NCBI RefSeq assembly: GCF_900111155.1
Contig: NZ_FOGG01000013.1
Location: 91,700-155,699 of the forward strand
Direction: 5' to 3'
From: Pedobacter rhizosphaerae
GTDB lineage: Bacteria; Bacteroidota; Bacteroidia; Sphingobacteriales; Sphingobacteriaceae
Length of the DNA: 64,000 bases
Positions 9,240 through 18,393 of the stretch are shown piece by piece. Both the position numbers and the translations under genes were made by a program. The notes below the pieces were generated by a model, which was given only the letters and a program-made list of their open reading frames with translations, had not been told where the DNA came from and made no database searches. Position 1 is the stretch's first letter; each line of letters starts with the position of its first letter.

Positions 9240-11738
9240 TTATAATAACTCCAACCTAAGTTCTGCTGATTTTAACCATGGAGAGGTAAAACGAACCAAT
9301 ACTTCTTGGGCAGGCTTGCCATTGGCCTGGATGTAAACGATCAGCTTCCCATGATAAACGCGCTGTTTATGATCTGTATAATCCCCCATGTCGGCATTGT
9401 CTCCGGCTTCCATACCAAGAAGTCTTGCTGGACCGGTAATATCACATGTAATCTCTTCATCAGAAATAAGCACAGGTATACCCTCTTCATCAACAATCTG
9501 CAGTTCCAGCTGTGCTATTCCTTTTTTAGCCTTTACCTGTAACTTATCTCCCTGTAAAACCTTAATGCCCGTGGGACGTTTACTCGTCTGTAGCTGCTGA
9601 CGTACAATGATATTGTTGCCAGCATCCATACCAACGATCTCTAACTTACCTGGAGCGAAGGGTATGTCCCAGTACGTGATTCCGTGTTTTTGGTCATATT
9701 TTTTATTTTCTCCAACAACTTTTCCGTTTAACTCCAGGCGCATCTGCCGGGCATTGGTGTAGCAAACAACCCGAATTAATTGTCCATCCTGGTAATTCCA
9801 GATTGGCCAGGCATCCATAGAAGGAACCTGACTTTTATTTAGCTTCTGTTCTGATTCGAGTACAGACCATGCATCTTTGGCATTTCCTCCTTCATTAAGC
9901 GAGTAAGTGCCTAAGTAAGCCATTGGCTTATCTGACCAGAGAGATTGACGGAAGTAGCCCCGAGGTTTAATAAAACCTGCGAAATCAAGTAATCCGGAAT
10001 AAAAACCACGTGAAGGCCAGCGGCCTGATTCACCCAGATAATCTATTCCCGTCCAAAGGAACTGTCCAAAAATATGTTCATTATCTTTTACCGACTTCCA
10101 CGCATCAAAATCATGGCGATTTTCACTGCCAAAGATTATCCTTTTAGGATAACGTTTATGATCCTGATCATAGCGGCTTTCCGTGTAATTATATCCGGCG
10201 ATATCTAACGCTGCCGAGTATGCGGTTTCGTTGGACATGGCCACCCCGGCCAACCCGGCAGTTACCGGACGGCTGGCATCATATTTTCTAACTACGGCAG
10301 CGAGCATTTTGGCTATATCCCCCAAATGCATCGCATCAGGGGCATCCTTTTTATATCCACCAAAAATCGGCTGTGTGAACCCACCTTCCCTCGCTCCGGC
10401 AAGTATGGGATGTGAATAAGGATCATTTGGATAATCCACTTCATTGCCAATACTCCAGGCAAATATGGAGAGATGGTTGCGGTCCCGTTTTACCATATCG
10501 GCAAGGTCACGTTCCCCCCACTCCCTGAAAAAATCTGATGTACCCTGAAATCCCGGAACACCAACATTCCAGCCCTGAAGCCATTTACGTTTGGGATACT
10601 CCCATTCATCAAATGCTTCATCCATGACCAGCATGCCCAGTTCATCACAAAGGTCATACAGGGATGATGCCTGAGGGTTATGACTCGTCCTGATCGCATT
10701 AACACCAAGTGATTTTAGTGTAAGCAAACGACGACGCCAAACCTCTGGATATACTTCAGCACCCAATACACCTGAATCATGGTGTAAGCATACGCCTTTG
10801 ACTTTCATAGGAACGCCATTTAGCGCAAAACCTTTATCAGGATCAAAAGTGAAAGTACGGAAGCCGGTAACCAGAGTATTTTGATCTATCAGCCTATTAT
10901 TTTGGGTCACTGTGGTTCGCAAGGTATAACAATCAGGGGAGGTAGTATTCCAAAGTTTGGGATTATTGATTTCCAGCTCACATTTAACCTCACTTTTGCC
11001 AGCTGAGGGAAGTGTAGATTTTAGTGTTTTCCTGGACACCACAGCTCCGCTCTGATCCAGAAGCTCCTGTAAAATAACAACCTGTGCACTTTTAGGGGAA
11101 TCATTTACCAGTTCAGCATTTACATGTAAGATTCCTTTATTGCCACTGACTACCGGATAGGCATATAGCCCCCACTGCTGCAAATGGACTGCACTGGCTT
11201 TAACCAGCCAGACATCGCGGTAAATTCCTGATCCGGTGTACCAGCGCGAATCTGCATCCAGGCTATGGTCTACCCTGACGGTAATTTGATTTTGCTGGCC
11301 ATACCTGAGCAAGGATGATATTTCATAGCTAAAGGAAATGTATCCATTGGGGCGTTTTCCTACAGATTGCCCATTCACAAATACCTCACTCCGGTTATAG
11401 ACCCCTTCGAAATAAAGGTATATTTTTTTACCTTTATCTTCCCTGGCAATGTTTAATTGTTTACTGTACCATCCGATCCCTCCGGGGAGATAACCTGATG
11501 CGCTGGCGTATGTGGGGCTAAAAACCTGCTTCACACTCCAGTCATGCGGCAATTCTACGTTTTGCCAGGATTTATTTTCGCTATCTATTGCAGCCTTCCC
11601 ATCCAGATCACCTAAATGAAACCGCCAGTTAGTATTGATCTTTTCAGCCTGCCCAAATCCGGGCTGCGCAAAAACAGCTGAACAACTGAACAGCGTTACA
11701 AAAAGCAAGAGAACGCAAGAATTAGTATTTTTTATCAT
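9240..11738 (-). CDS. Secreted GH2 beta-galactosidase-like glycoside hydrolase
   Basis: Retaining exo-glycosidase of family GH2, exported by a signal peptide (about residues 1-24, cleavage near VFAQ). The order is: sugar-binding jelly-roll (about 30-180, with LPHDWSVK and GSGIYRDVWL), Ig-like domain (about 185-300), TIM barrel (about 305-610) and C-terminal DUF4982/Ig-like domains (about 645-832). Glu433 in SIGNEV is the expected acid/base and Glu539 in FGSEN the expected nucleophile. RTSHNPQ (350-356) and DEAFDEW (373-379) are barrel signatures of the family. The start lies one base after the GH43 stop, so both are co-translated from one mRNA. Beta-galactosidase is the commonest activity for this architecture, but beta-glucuronidase or beta-mannosidase activity cannot be excluded by eye. 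Confidence 0.93.
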   Translation of the reverse strand: MIKNTNSCVLLLFVTLFSCSAVFAQPGFGQAEKINTNWRFHLGDLDGKAAIDSENKSWQNVELPHDWSVKQVFSPTYASASGYLPGGIGWYSKQLNIAREDKGKKIYLYFEGVYNRSEVFVNGQSVGKRPNGYISFSYEISSLLRYGQQNQITVRVDHSLDADSRWYTGSGIYRDVWLVKASAVHLQQWGLYAYPVVSGNKGILHVNAELVNDSPKSAQVVILQELLDQSGAVVSRKTLKSTLPSAGKSEVKCELEINNPKLWNTTSPDCYTLRTTVTQNNRLIDQNTLVTGFRTFTFDPDKGFALNGVPMKVKGVCLHHDSGVLGAEVYPEVWRRRLLTLKSLGVNAIRTSHNPQASSLYDLCDELGMLVMDEAFDEWEYPKRKWLQGWNVGVPGFQGTSDFFREWGERDLADMVKRDRNHLSIFAWSIGNEVDYPNDPYSHPILAGAREGGFTQPIFGGYKKDAPDAMHLGDIAKMLAAVVRKYDASRPVTAGLAGVAMSNETAYSAALDIAGYNYTESRYDQDHKRYPKRIIFGSENRHDFDAWKSVKDNEHIFGQFLWTGIDYLGESGRWPSRGFYSGLLDFAGFIKPRGYFRQSLWSDKPMAYLGTYSLNEGGNAKDAWSVLESEQKLNKSQVPSMDAWPIWNYQDGQLIRVVCYTNARQMRLELNGKVVGENKKYDQKHGITYWDIPFAPGKLEIVGMDAGNNIIVRQQLQTSKRPTGIKVLQGDKLQVKAKKGIAQLELQIVDEEGIPVLISDEEITCDITGPARLLGMEAGDNADMGDYTDHKQRVYHGKLIVYIQANGKPAQEVLVRFTSPWLKSAELRLELL

Positions 11739-11739
11739 T

Positions 11740-12795
11740 TTACTTTAGTTTAATATCTGTGGGCATCCCCCATCTGGAGGTTAAGGCTTTTAGTTCTTTT
11801 AACGAAATTGGGATTATTGTTCCATGACGTGGATGAAAATCCATAGATACCTCATGATCTATAACCTTAAATTTATCCAGGTCGCAACTCTGGCAAAACT
11901 GATATTTACCTTTGCCATAAACATCATACATTAAGATATACTCATCAGAGTTGTTAAGTTTGAACACCCCTGAACCTTCTACAGCATCAGTTGTTTGCTG
12001 CTTGTATCCCGGCTGTTCGATCCAACGCCCGGAGGTTAATGAATCCGTTATCGCCAACCTTATTCCGTTGCCGTGGCCTTCTGTTTTATAAAACAGATAG
12101 AACAGCCCGTTTTTGTTTATGATATCGCCATCAATACAGGATTTATTATTTTTTGGGCGGTACAGTACCTGTGGTTCCGATTCAAAATCATTAAACTCGC
12201 TATTGGCATAGGCATAATAAATAATATCCGGACCATCCCCATGTTGCATAGACCAGTAAACCATATACTTTTGTTTTGCCGGATCATATATCGTTTGCGG
12301 AGCCCACACGCGCTTCAGATTCTGCTGGCCCTCATAGCGTTCCTGAATATTGATAACCTTATGTTTCCAGTTCACCAAATCATCTGATTTCAGCAGTACC
12401 ATAGCCCTGTTTGAATCCCATCCCTTGACAGAGGTCATATCGGTGAGTACCATATAAAATGTTTTAGCATCCTCTCCCCGCAGTATGTGAGGGTCCCTTA
12501 CCCCACCGGTAGAACTAATAATTTTTGAATCGATAACAGGATGGTTATTATTCAAAGCACGGTAGTTGTACCCGTCTGTACTAATGGCAAAACATACCGC
12601 CTCATCAATTGTCGAATTTCCCTTAAAGTAGGCGAAAAGATACCCCTTAGCCTGATTATCTTCAGCAGCGGGCTCAAATTCCTGACTAAATAAAATTCCG
12701 GCAGAAGTTATCTGTAGCACAGCCAGCAGCACCATTCTGACATACAGGGCAGTGTTCATTAGTGATAGTTGTTTAATTTTAGCAGGTATATTCAT
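11740..12795 (-). CDS. Secreted GH43-family glycosidase
   Basis: Five-bladed beta-propeller glycosidase (inverting), usually arabinofuranosidase or xylosidase and in some subfamilies galactosidase. A hydrophobic export signal spans about residues 17-37. The three catalytic acids can be placed: Asp101 in GVRDPHIL (base), Asp222 in CIDGDI (pKa modulator) and Glu273 in AVEGSGVFK (acid). WAPQTIYDP (164-172) is another family signature. At 351 residues it is a single propeller without the C-terminal beta-sandwich found in larger GH43 members. It is the first gene of a two-gene unit with GH2. A start at codon 13 (MNTALYVRMV) would also leave a signal peptide. Bond specificity is not deducible. Confidence 0.9.
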   Translation of the reverse strand: MNIPAKIKQLSLMNTALYVRMVLLAVLQITSAGILFSQEFEPAAEDNQAKGYLFAYFKGNSTIDEAVCFAISTDGYNYRALNNNHPVIDSKIISSTGGVRDPHILRGEDAKTFYMVLTDMTSVKGWDSNRAMVLLKSDDLVNWKHKVINIQERYEGQQNLKRVWAPQTIYDPAKQKYMVYWSMQHGDGPDIIYYAYANSEFNDFESEPQVLYRPKNNKSCIDGDIINKNGLFYLFYKTEGHGNGIRLAITDSLTSGRWIEQPGYKQQTTDAVEGSGVFKLNNSDEYILMYDVYGKGKYQFCQSCDLDKFKVIDHEVSMDFHPRHGTIIPISLKELKALTSRWGMPTDIKLK

Positions 12796-13165
12796 TTTTT
12801 ATATTTTGGCTTATCATGATAAATGGGTTTGGAAAGAATAAAAAACGCCATTCCCGAAGGAATGACGCCAAACTAACTAACCTACAAGAATCTCCTGTTT
12901 GTTTCAAGGAGGACCTTAACGTAAAGGGAATCGCAGTACTTCTGATTTTGATCTTCTCCAGAGCAAAAGTTATCATACACTTTTAAATCCCAATCCATTT
13001 CGGATTTAAAAGGTGTTTCTCCTATATTGTATGTCCTAACCCCGGTCATATAGTTGTCGGGACGAATAAATCATAGCTACATGACTATTTTAAATCCTAA
13101 ACTCCCCAAATGATCTATTGGGAAATATTCTGCAGAGATAAACAAAAGTTTAACCCTGCTATCAC
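12796..13165. other. Intergenic region with terminator
   Basis: 370 bases between the SusD stop and the GH43 start. It holds the terminator at 12834-12868, and the GH43-GH2 promoter must lie in the roughly 40 bases left of it or be upstream readthrough. The stretch 12900-13165 shows no gene or clear structure. Confidence 0.55.
12834..12868 (-). terminator. Rho-independent terminator of the 13.2-17.9 kb SusC/SusD operon
   Basis: On the minus strand the RNA would form CGUCAUUCC-UUCG-GGAAUGGCG, a nine-pair stem (one G-U) closed by a UUCG tetraloop, followed by UUUUUUAUUC. This is a textbook intrinsic terminator about 300 bases after the SusD stop. It separates that operon from the GH43-GH2 unit, so the hydrolases need their own promoter or readthrough. 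Confidence 0.88.
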
Positions 13166-14791
13166 TCAATAACCCGGGTTTTGGGTCAGGTTTTTGTTCA
13201 GGTCTCGTTCCGACTGAGGGATAGGCCAAAGCTCATTCCTGCCCACCACAAAATTTCGTTTTTTATAAATGTAATATCCATTGGTATTAACAGGGTAATC
13301 CTTATAATTGGCTGGATCGTTGGTGAGTTTCATACCAGTAAATTGCTGGTTATTCTCTGTTCCGATTATCCCCCATCTCAGACAATCAAAATACCTGATT
13401 CCTTCAAAAGCAAATTCCACACGTCGTTCCCTACGGATAATGGCCCTAAGCGCTGTAGGATCTGTAGTGGTTACTGCCGGCATCGCTACGGCAGCCCTGC
13501 CCCTCACCTTATTAATTGTTGCATCTAATAGTGCCTGGTCCACACCCGTTCCGGATTCCAGTTTAGCTTCTAAATAGCCCAGCAACACCTCTGCGTATCT
13601 GATCAAAGGAAAATTATTTCCGGTATTGTTTGTGGTTGCCACTGCAGGATCATCTTCCAGAAACTTATAAATTGCATAGCCACTCCACACCCCTGGATAC
13701 TGGTTTAAACGATCTGGAAGGGTCGTTCCGGGTTTAGCGGAATACACTTTCCCCCTGAAGCTGGTGCGATCTGAAATCATAATATTAAAATCCATCCTTG
13801 GATCACGGTTATTATAAGGGTTATTTTTATCAAATAGCGGAGACTCTGCAATCGTTTTCCCGTCCTTGCATTCGTATGCTTCTACCAGTTCATTGAACGG
13901 AGAATACTGGTGCCACCCGCCCCAGGTTTCTGGGGTCAGATATTGTAGTAACGCATGGTTATAGGTGTCTCTGATATATTGCATGGCCATGATGATCTCG
14001 CGGCTCGTTTCTCCGGCATTCAGGAAAAGCTCACGATACCTGGGATCAATAGTATAATAGTTAAAATCAATAATGGCTTTATAGGTAGCGGCTGCTTCGG
14101 CCCATTTTTTCTGGGCCAGTTGCAAGCGTCCCAATATGGCCAGGGCCGAGGCGGAGGTCATATGTCCAAGCCTGTCTGCACTTACCGAGACTGGAAGTAC
14201 GGCTGCTGCCGCTTTCAGTTCGGTTTCACAGAACGCCCAAACTTCTGATTTTGGTGTTCGGAATACCGAATTTGCCTCCTCTACCGTCAGGAGTTTCTGT
14301 ACTAAAGGGACATCTCCGAAATATAAGGCCAGATTAAAATAATTGTATGCCCTGATAGTCTTTACTTCTCCAATCATCACCGCTTTTTGGGTAGCATCCA
14401 TGGAAACCGAGCCGATATTGGCCAGGAAATTATTGCACCTGGTAATTTGTGAATAGGCCTGCGAATAATAAGACCCCACAAACCCGTAAGTTGAATTTAA
14501 TGTCCCATTGGTGAAATTATCTGGAATAGACTCTTTTTCTGAACCATTTCCTGCCATCAAATCCAAATTAACCATGGATGTGGCCGCCCAGAAATTATAT
14601 CCGGTGAAGCCAGCCCCACTATCATAAACGCCGTTCAAAGCAAGTGTGGCATCATTGGCCGTTTTCCAGAAAGTGGCATCAGATATGGCTGAAAGCGGCT
14701 GGGTATTTAAAAGATCTTTTTTACATCCTGCAATTACAGTAAGGAAGGTACAACCTACCACCACTGATAATCTATATATATAATTTTTCAT
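13166..14791 (-). CDS. SusD/RagB-family glycan-binding lipoprotein
   Basis: Surface lipoprotein partner of the SusC encoded 33 bases upstream. The signal peptide ends in a lipobox with Cys23 (TVIAGCKKDLL). TPR-like helices frame the ligand site (IRAYNYFNLALYFGDVPLVQ, and LIRYAEVLLGYLEAK in the C-terminal half). The protein finishes with the typical NELWPIPQSERDLNKNLTQN phrase and NPGY terminus. 541 residues, usual length. The operon ends after this gene at the UUCG hairpin near 12.85 kb. Substrate unknown; the neighbouring GH43-GH2 pair suggests galacto- or arabino-containing oligosaccharides, which is inference. Confidence 0.95.
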   Translation of the reverse strand: MKNYIYRLSVVVGCTFLTVIAGCKKDLLNTQPLSAISDATFWKTANDATLALNGVYDSGAGFTGYNFWAATSMVNLDLMAGNGSEKESIPDNFTNGTLNSTYGFVGSYYSQAYSQITRCNNFLANIGSVSMDATQKAVMIGEVKTIRAYNYFNLALYFGDVPLVQKLLTVEEANSVFRTPKSEVWAFCETELKAAAAVLPVSVSADRLGHMTSASALAILGRLQLAQKKWAEAAATYKAIIDFNYYTIDPRYRELFLNAGETSREIIMAMQYIRDTYNHALLQYLTPETWGGWHQYSPFNELVEAYECKDGKTIAESPLFDKNNPYNNRDPRMDFNIMISDRTSFRGKVYSAKPGTTLPDRLNQYPGVWSGYAIYKFLEDDPAVATTNNTGNNFPLIRYAEVLLGYLEAKLESGTGVDQALLDATINKVRGRAAVAMPAVTTTDPTALRAIIRRERRVEFAFEGIRYFDCLRWGIIGTENNQQFTGMKLTNDPANYKDYPVNTNGYYIYKKRNFVVGRNELWPIPQSERDLNKNLTQNPGY

Positions 14792-14824
14792 TTTATTTAA
14801 TTTAATTGTCCTAACTACATTAGA

Positions 14825-17800
14825 TTACAATTTCACATTAATACCAAAAGTATAGATGGCCGTGAGTGGATAGAAGTTTGGAGAATCTCCTGAGCCCTGA
14901 CCGTTTTCAGGGTCCCAACCTTCATAAAAATCGTTTAAGGTGAAAAGATTTTGGCCTCCCGCGAAAATTCTCAATTTTTCCAGTCCTACTTTCTTGCTCA
15001 GATTAGCAGGTATAGTATAGCCAATCTGGGCATTTTTCAGCCTCAGGAATGTTCCGGACCTGTTCCAGTAAGAGTTTCTCTGCACATTGGCGCTCCCCTG
15101 GCTCAAGTTTGTAATCCGTGGATATATTGCATTGCGGTCCGGATTTTGCACAGTCCAGGCATTTTCATATTGCCATTGCTGAACATTGCCACCGTTGTAG
15201 AGGGCATAGGCCTGATAGGAGCCCATCTGAACAGTATATCCGCCTAGACCAGAGAATAAGACCGACAAATCGATCCCTTTGTAGGCTGCGGTCAGATTCA
15301 GGCCAAAAGAGGTTTTTGGATTTGTATTGCCCAGTATTTTTCTATCGTATGTAGCATCAACCTTACCGTCAGGAACGCCATTGGGGCCACTGATATCCAT
15401 AAACCTGATATTCCCAGGCGCACCACCATTCGGCTGCGATGGATAACTGGCCACATCCGCAGCATCGACAAAAAGGCCATCTGCTACAAAACCATAAATT
15501 GGATTAAGTGACTCTCCAAGAAAGAAATTGGGAATTACACTTTGAATATCACCAGCGATTTTGATTACTTTTTGATTATTGTAAGAGAAATTTGGAGATA
15601 CGCCAAGATTTACCTGACCAATTTTAGTATTGTAGGTTAAACTCAGCTCAATACCCCTGTTCTGGATCGAACCTGCGTTCTGTATTGGTGCGGTAAGGCC
15701 CAGTGTAGCGGATACGGGCACCTGATAAAGAATGTCTTTGGCTGTTCTGTCATAAATATCAACGGTAGCGCTAAGTTTATTTTTGAATACTGTAAAATCA
15801 AGTCCCAGATTGGTTGTGGTTGTGGTTTCCCACTGTATACCGGTATTGACTGCAGAGGTAACTGCTGCTCCCGGCGCAATAACCCCTCCAAAATTATACC
15901 TTGGATTTGTGCTGAAATTATATTGGTATGGATAATTTAAGAGGTTCCCGTTCCTGTCCGAAATATTCGCATTACCTAAAGAACCATAAGATGCCCTGAT
16001 TTTCAATTCATCTATCCAACTGATATTATCCTTGATAAAAGATTCCTCAGAAAGTCTCCAGCCTGCGGAAACCGCCGGAAAAATACCATATCTGTTGTCC
16101 GGGGCAAACCTGGAAGAACCATCGTAACGTATATTGGCCTCAAATAAATATTTACCTCCGAAATCATAATTTAAACGGGCAAAATAAGATCTGAAAGCAT
16201 ATTCATTCGCATTACCTGCGGTTTGCTGATTTGTGGTAGCGCCGGCATCGAGTTGATAAAGTAAATTGTTTGGGAATTTATCCCGAAATGCCCTTGAATA
16301 ATTATCGCGGTGTGCTTCCTGCTGGTAACCTCCCAGGATGGAGAAATTATGTTTTCCAAAACTTTTCGTGTACTTCAACAACATGTTCAGTGTAACTTCA
16401 TTTCCATCTATGTTTTCTACGTTTAAGCTATTTGGGCCAACATATGTAGTCCTATCAATGTTTATATCAGCGATATAGGTTGTATTCACGCTGGTGTAAT
16501 AGTGGTACCCTGCTGTTCCGCTCAGGTTCAGTCCAGGAATAATATCCCATGAAAGCGTCGTATTTCCATAGAAATTTTTGGCCCTGAAATTATTAAAACC
16601 TTCACTGGCCAGCCACGCTTCCGGTGCATAGAAATCCTGGCGGCCATAAGTGCCATCAGATCTTAAACCGGCAATAGTATTAGGCTCACGTACAGCAAAA
16701 CCAATTATCCCGCCTATTCCAGCAGCATTGGATTGAGGTTGGGTTTGAAACCGGGAAAATCCCAATATACTGGTTTTAAGATTTAAGTTATCCTTGATAC
16801 GGGTATCGATATTGGCCTGGATATCATATCTCTTATTATTGGTCTCCGCAGTCAAACCATTGTGGTCACGATAACTGCCCGATAAATAATACACATTATT
16901 CCCTTCACCACCAGAAACATTAAGGTTGTGGTACTGCTGAAACCCTGATCCGGAATTTAATAAATCCTTCAGGTGGAATACATTCGGAAAGTTATCAGGA
17001 TCGGTACCGCTTCTGTACTTCGCCACCACATCAGCGCTGGCACCGGTCAGTTCAGCATAAGTCCATGAATCGACGAACTGGGGCAGGCTTGTTATTTTCT
17101 CCCATCCCACATAGTTATTATAGCTGATTACAGTTTTTCCCTTTTGTCCACGTTTAGTCGTAATCAACACTACCCCATTGGCCGCCCGGTTACCATAAAT
17201 AGCAGCTGATGCGGCATCCTTAAGGACAGTCATGCTGGCAATGTTATCCGGGGCTACATCATCTAGAGATCCTGCAATCCCATCAATTAATATCAAAGGA
17301 CTGCTTCCTGCATTAAATGTACCTACCCCCCTGATAATTACCCTTGCGCCATCACTTCCTGGCCGGCCGCCGCCTTGCTGTACCTGTACTCCTGGCGATA
17401 AACCGGATAAGGCCTGTGATGCCTGCGTAATGGGGCGGTTATCCAGGTCTTTTGAAGACACTGTACTTACCGATCCGGTAAGGTTAACTTTTTTCTGTGT
17501 GCCATATCCTACGATAACAACTTCATCCAGTTTTTTATTGTCATCGGTAAGCTGAATATTGATTTGCGTCTGTTCACCGATAAGCACTTCTTTAGTAGTA
17601 AAACCAATGTAACTAAAAATCAGGGTACCTTTGCTGTCGGGTATGCTTAGGGTGTAGTTCCCCTGTGTATCTGTCTGGGTAGCCTTGCCGGATTCTTTAT
17701 GCTTGACCACCACCCCTGGTATGGCTTTTCCACCTTGATCGGTAACCTTACCCTTAATATTGATATCCACTTTGGCATAGGTCAGGGAAGCAGACTTTTC

Positions 17801-17947
17801 ATTAAATAGGAAAGTATTAGTATTTAGATATTTTTTTGCGGAATTGGCAACTGCCTGCTCAAAAGGGGTAGCTGAAAGTACTGTGCCAATACCAAAAAGC
17901 GTAAGCAATTTCCACCAGTTTTCTGGCGACTTTGGATTATTATTCAT
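14825..17947 (-). CDS. SusC/RagA-family TonB-dependent transporter
   Basis: Outer-membrane importer, first gene of a two-gene operon with SusD. The N-terminus (MNNNPKSPENWWKLLTLFGI) is an unusually long and polar export leader. The hydrophobic segment LLTLFGIGTVLSA is followed by about 35 residues before the regulatory-like sandwich (VDINIKGKVTDQGGKAIPG). Then come the TonB-box-like DEVVIVGYGT, the plug (RGVGTFNAGSSPLILIDGIA; LKDAASAAIYGNRAANG) and the barrel ending YTFGINVKL. There is no STN domain, so control is probably by the hybrid two-component or AraC regulator further upstream rather than sigma/FecR. The ATG is directly preceded by the leader element TAACCAAAT, which supports the chosen start. 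1040 residues. Confidence 0.94.
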   Translation of the reverse strand: MNNNPKSPENWWKLLTLFGIGTVLSATPFEQAVANSAKKYLNTNTFLFNEKSASLTYAKVDINIKGKVTDQGGKAIPGVVVKHKESGKATQTDTQGNYTLSIPDSKGTLIFSYIGFTTKEVLIGEQTQINIQLTDDNKKLDEVVIVGYGTQKKVNLTGSVSTVSSKDLDNRPITQASQALSGLSPGVQVQQGGGRPGSDGARVIIRGVGTFNAGSSPLILIDGIAGSLDDVAPDNIASMTVLKDAASAAIYGNRAANGVVLITTKRGQKGKTVISYNNYVGWEKITSLPQFVDSWTYAELTGASADVVAKYRSGTDPDNFPNVFHLKDLLNSGSGFQQYHNLNVSGGEGNNVYYLSGSYRDHNGLTAETNNKRYDIQANIDTRIKDNLNLKTSILGFSRFQTQPQSNAAGIGGIIGFAVREPNTIAGLRSDGTYGRQDFYAPEAWLASEGFNNFRAKNFYGNTTLSWDIIPGLNLSGTAGYHYYTSVNTTYIADINIDRTTYVGPNSLNVENIDGNEVTLNMLLKYTKSFGKHNFSILGGYQQEAHRDNYSRAFRDKFPNNLLYQLDAGATTNQQTAGNANEYAFRSYFARLNYDFGGKYLFEANIRYDGSSRFAPDNRYGIFPAVSAGWRLSEESFIKDNISWIDELKIRASYGSLGNANISDRNGNLLNYPYQYNFSTNPRYNFGGVIAPGAAVTSAVNTGIQWETTTTTNLGLDFTVFKNKLSATVDIYDRTAKDILYQVPVSATLGLTAPIQNAGSIQNRGIELSLTYNTKIGQVNLGVSPNFSYNNQKVIKIAGDIQSVIPNFFLGESLNPIYGFVADGLFVDAADVASYPSQPNGGAPGNIRFMDISGPNGVPDGKVDATYDRKILGNTNPKTSFGLNLTAAYKGIDLSVLFSGLGGYTVQMGSYQAYALYNGGNVQQWQYENAWTVQNPDRNAIYPRITNLSQGSANVQRNSYWNRSGTFLRLKNAQIGYTIPANLSKKVGLEKLRIFAGGQNLFTLNDFYEGWDPENGQGSGDSPNFYPLTAIYTFGINVKL

Positions 17948-18393
17948 ATTTGGTTAGTTATTAGTTTGTTTTATATAAGATTATTTCCCGGAAAGCGGAT
18001 TAATCAAAAGATCTGATGAGTTTATTTTCCTTTCATAGGCCATTTTAATTTTTGGATTAAAAGTTTGGATTAACCAGGTCTGCATGCTCTGTATTTAGGG
18101 GAACAGAATCAATTTCTATTTTTAACATGGCTACACCATCTTAACATTAATCTATTCGGCTTTTCTATACTTTTGAGCTGTTAAAAAACATAATCAAATA
18201 TAAAATCCGGCAGGCCAAATTAATTTGACGTATTCAGACCTGTTTTTATAATTTTCCGTCCTTTCGCCATCAATTCCTGTCCTGGATAGATAGAACATGA
18301 CTATTTGACAAAAAAAGAGCGTTCCTGTTGTAAGAACGCTCTTTTCTAAATTGAAAAAATTAGAGATGTTTCTAGTCTGTAAAGAAGAATATC
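17948..18393. other. Intergenic region: SusC promoter zone and upstream terminator
   Basis: 446 bases. The right end holds the strong hairpin at 18311-18346. A minus-strand TATATTTG (18195-18202) fits the -7 consensus TAnnTTTG, but no TTTG lies at the right distance upstream, and the resulting leader would be about 240 bases. No gene is visible. Confidence 0.5.
18311..18346 (-). terminator. Rho-independent terminator of the 18.4-25.9 kb operon
   Basis: AAGAGCGTTC (18315-18324) and GAACGCTCTT (18334-18343) form a perfect ten-pair stem around a nine-base loop. On the minus strand the stem is followed by a run of T (complement of 18311-18316), and there is a T-rich tail on the other strand too. 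It sits about 50 bases after the stop of the last lipoprotein gene. Confidence 0.9.

Noticed and set aside
9000..9240. Small open frames on both strands downstream of GH2
   Set aside because: They overlap each other on opposite strands and show no family features.
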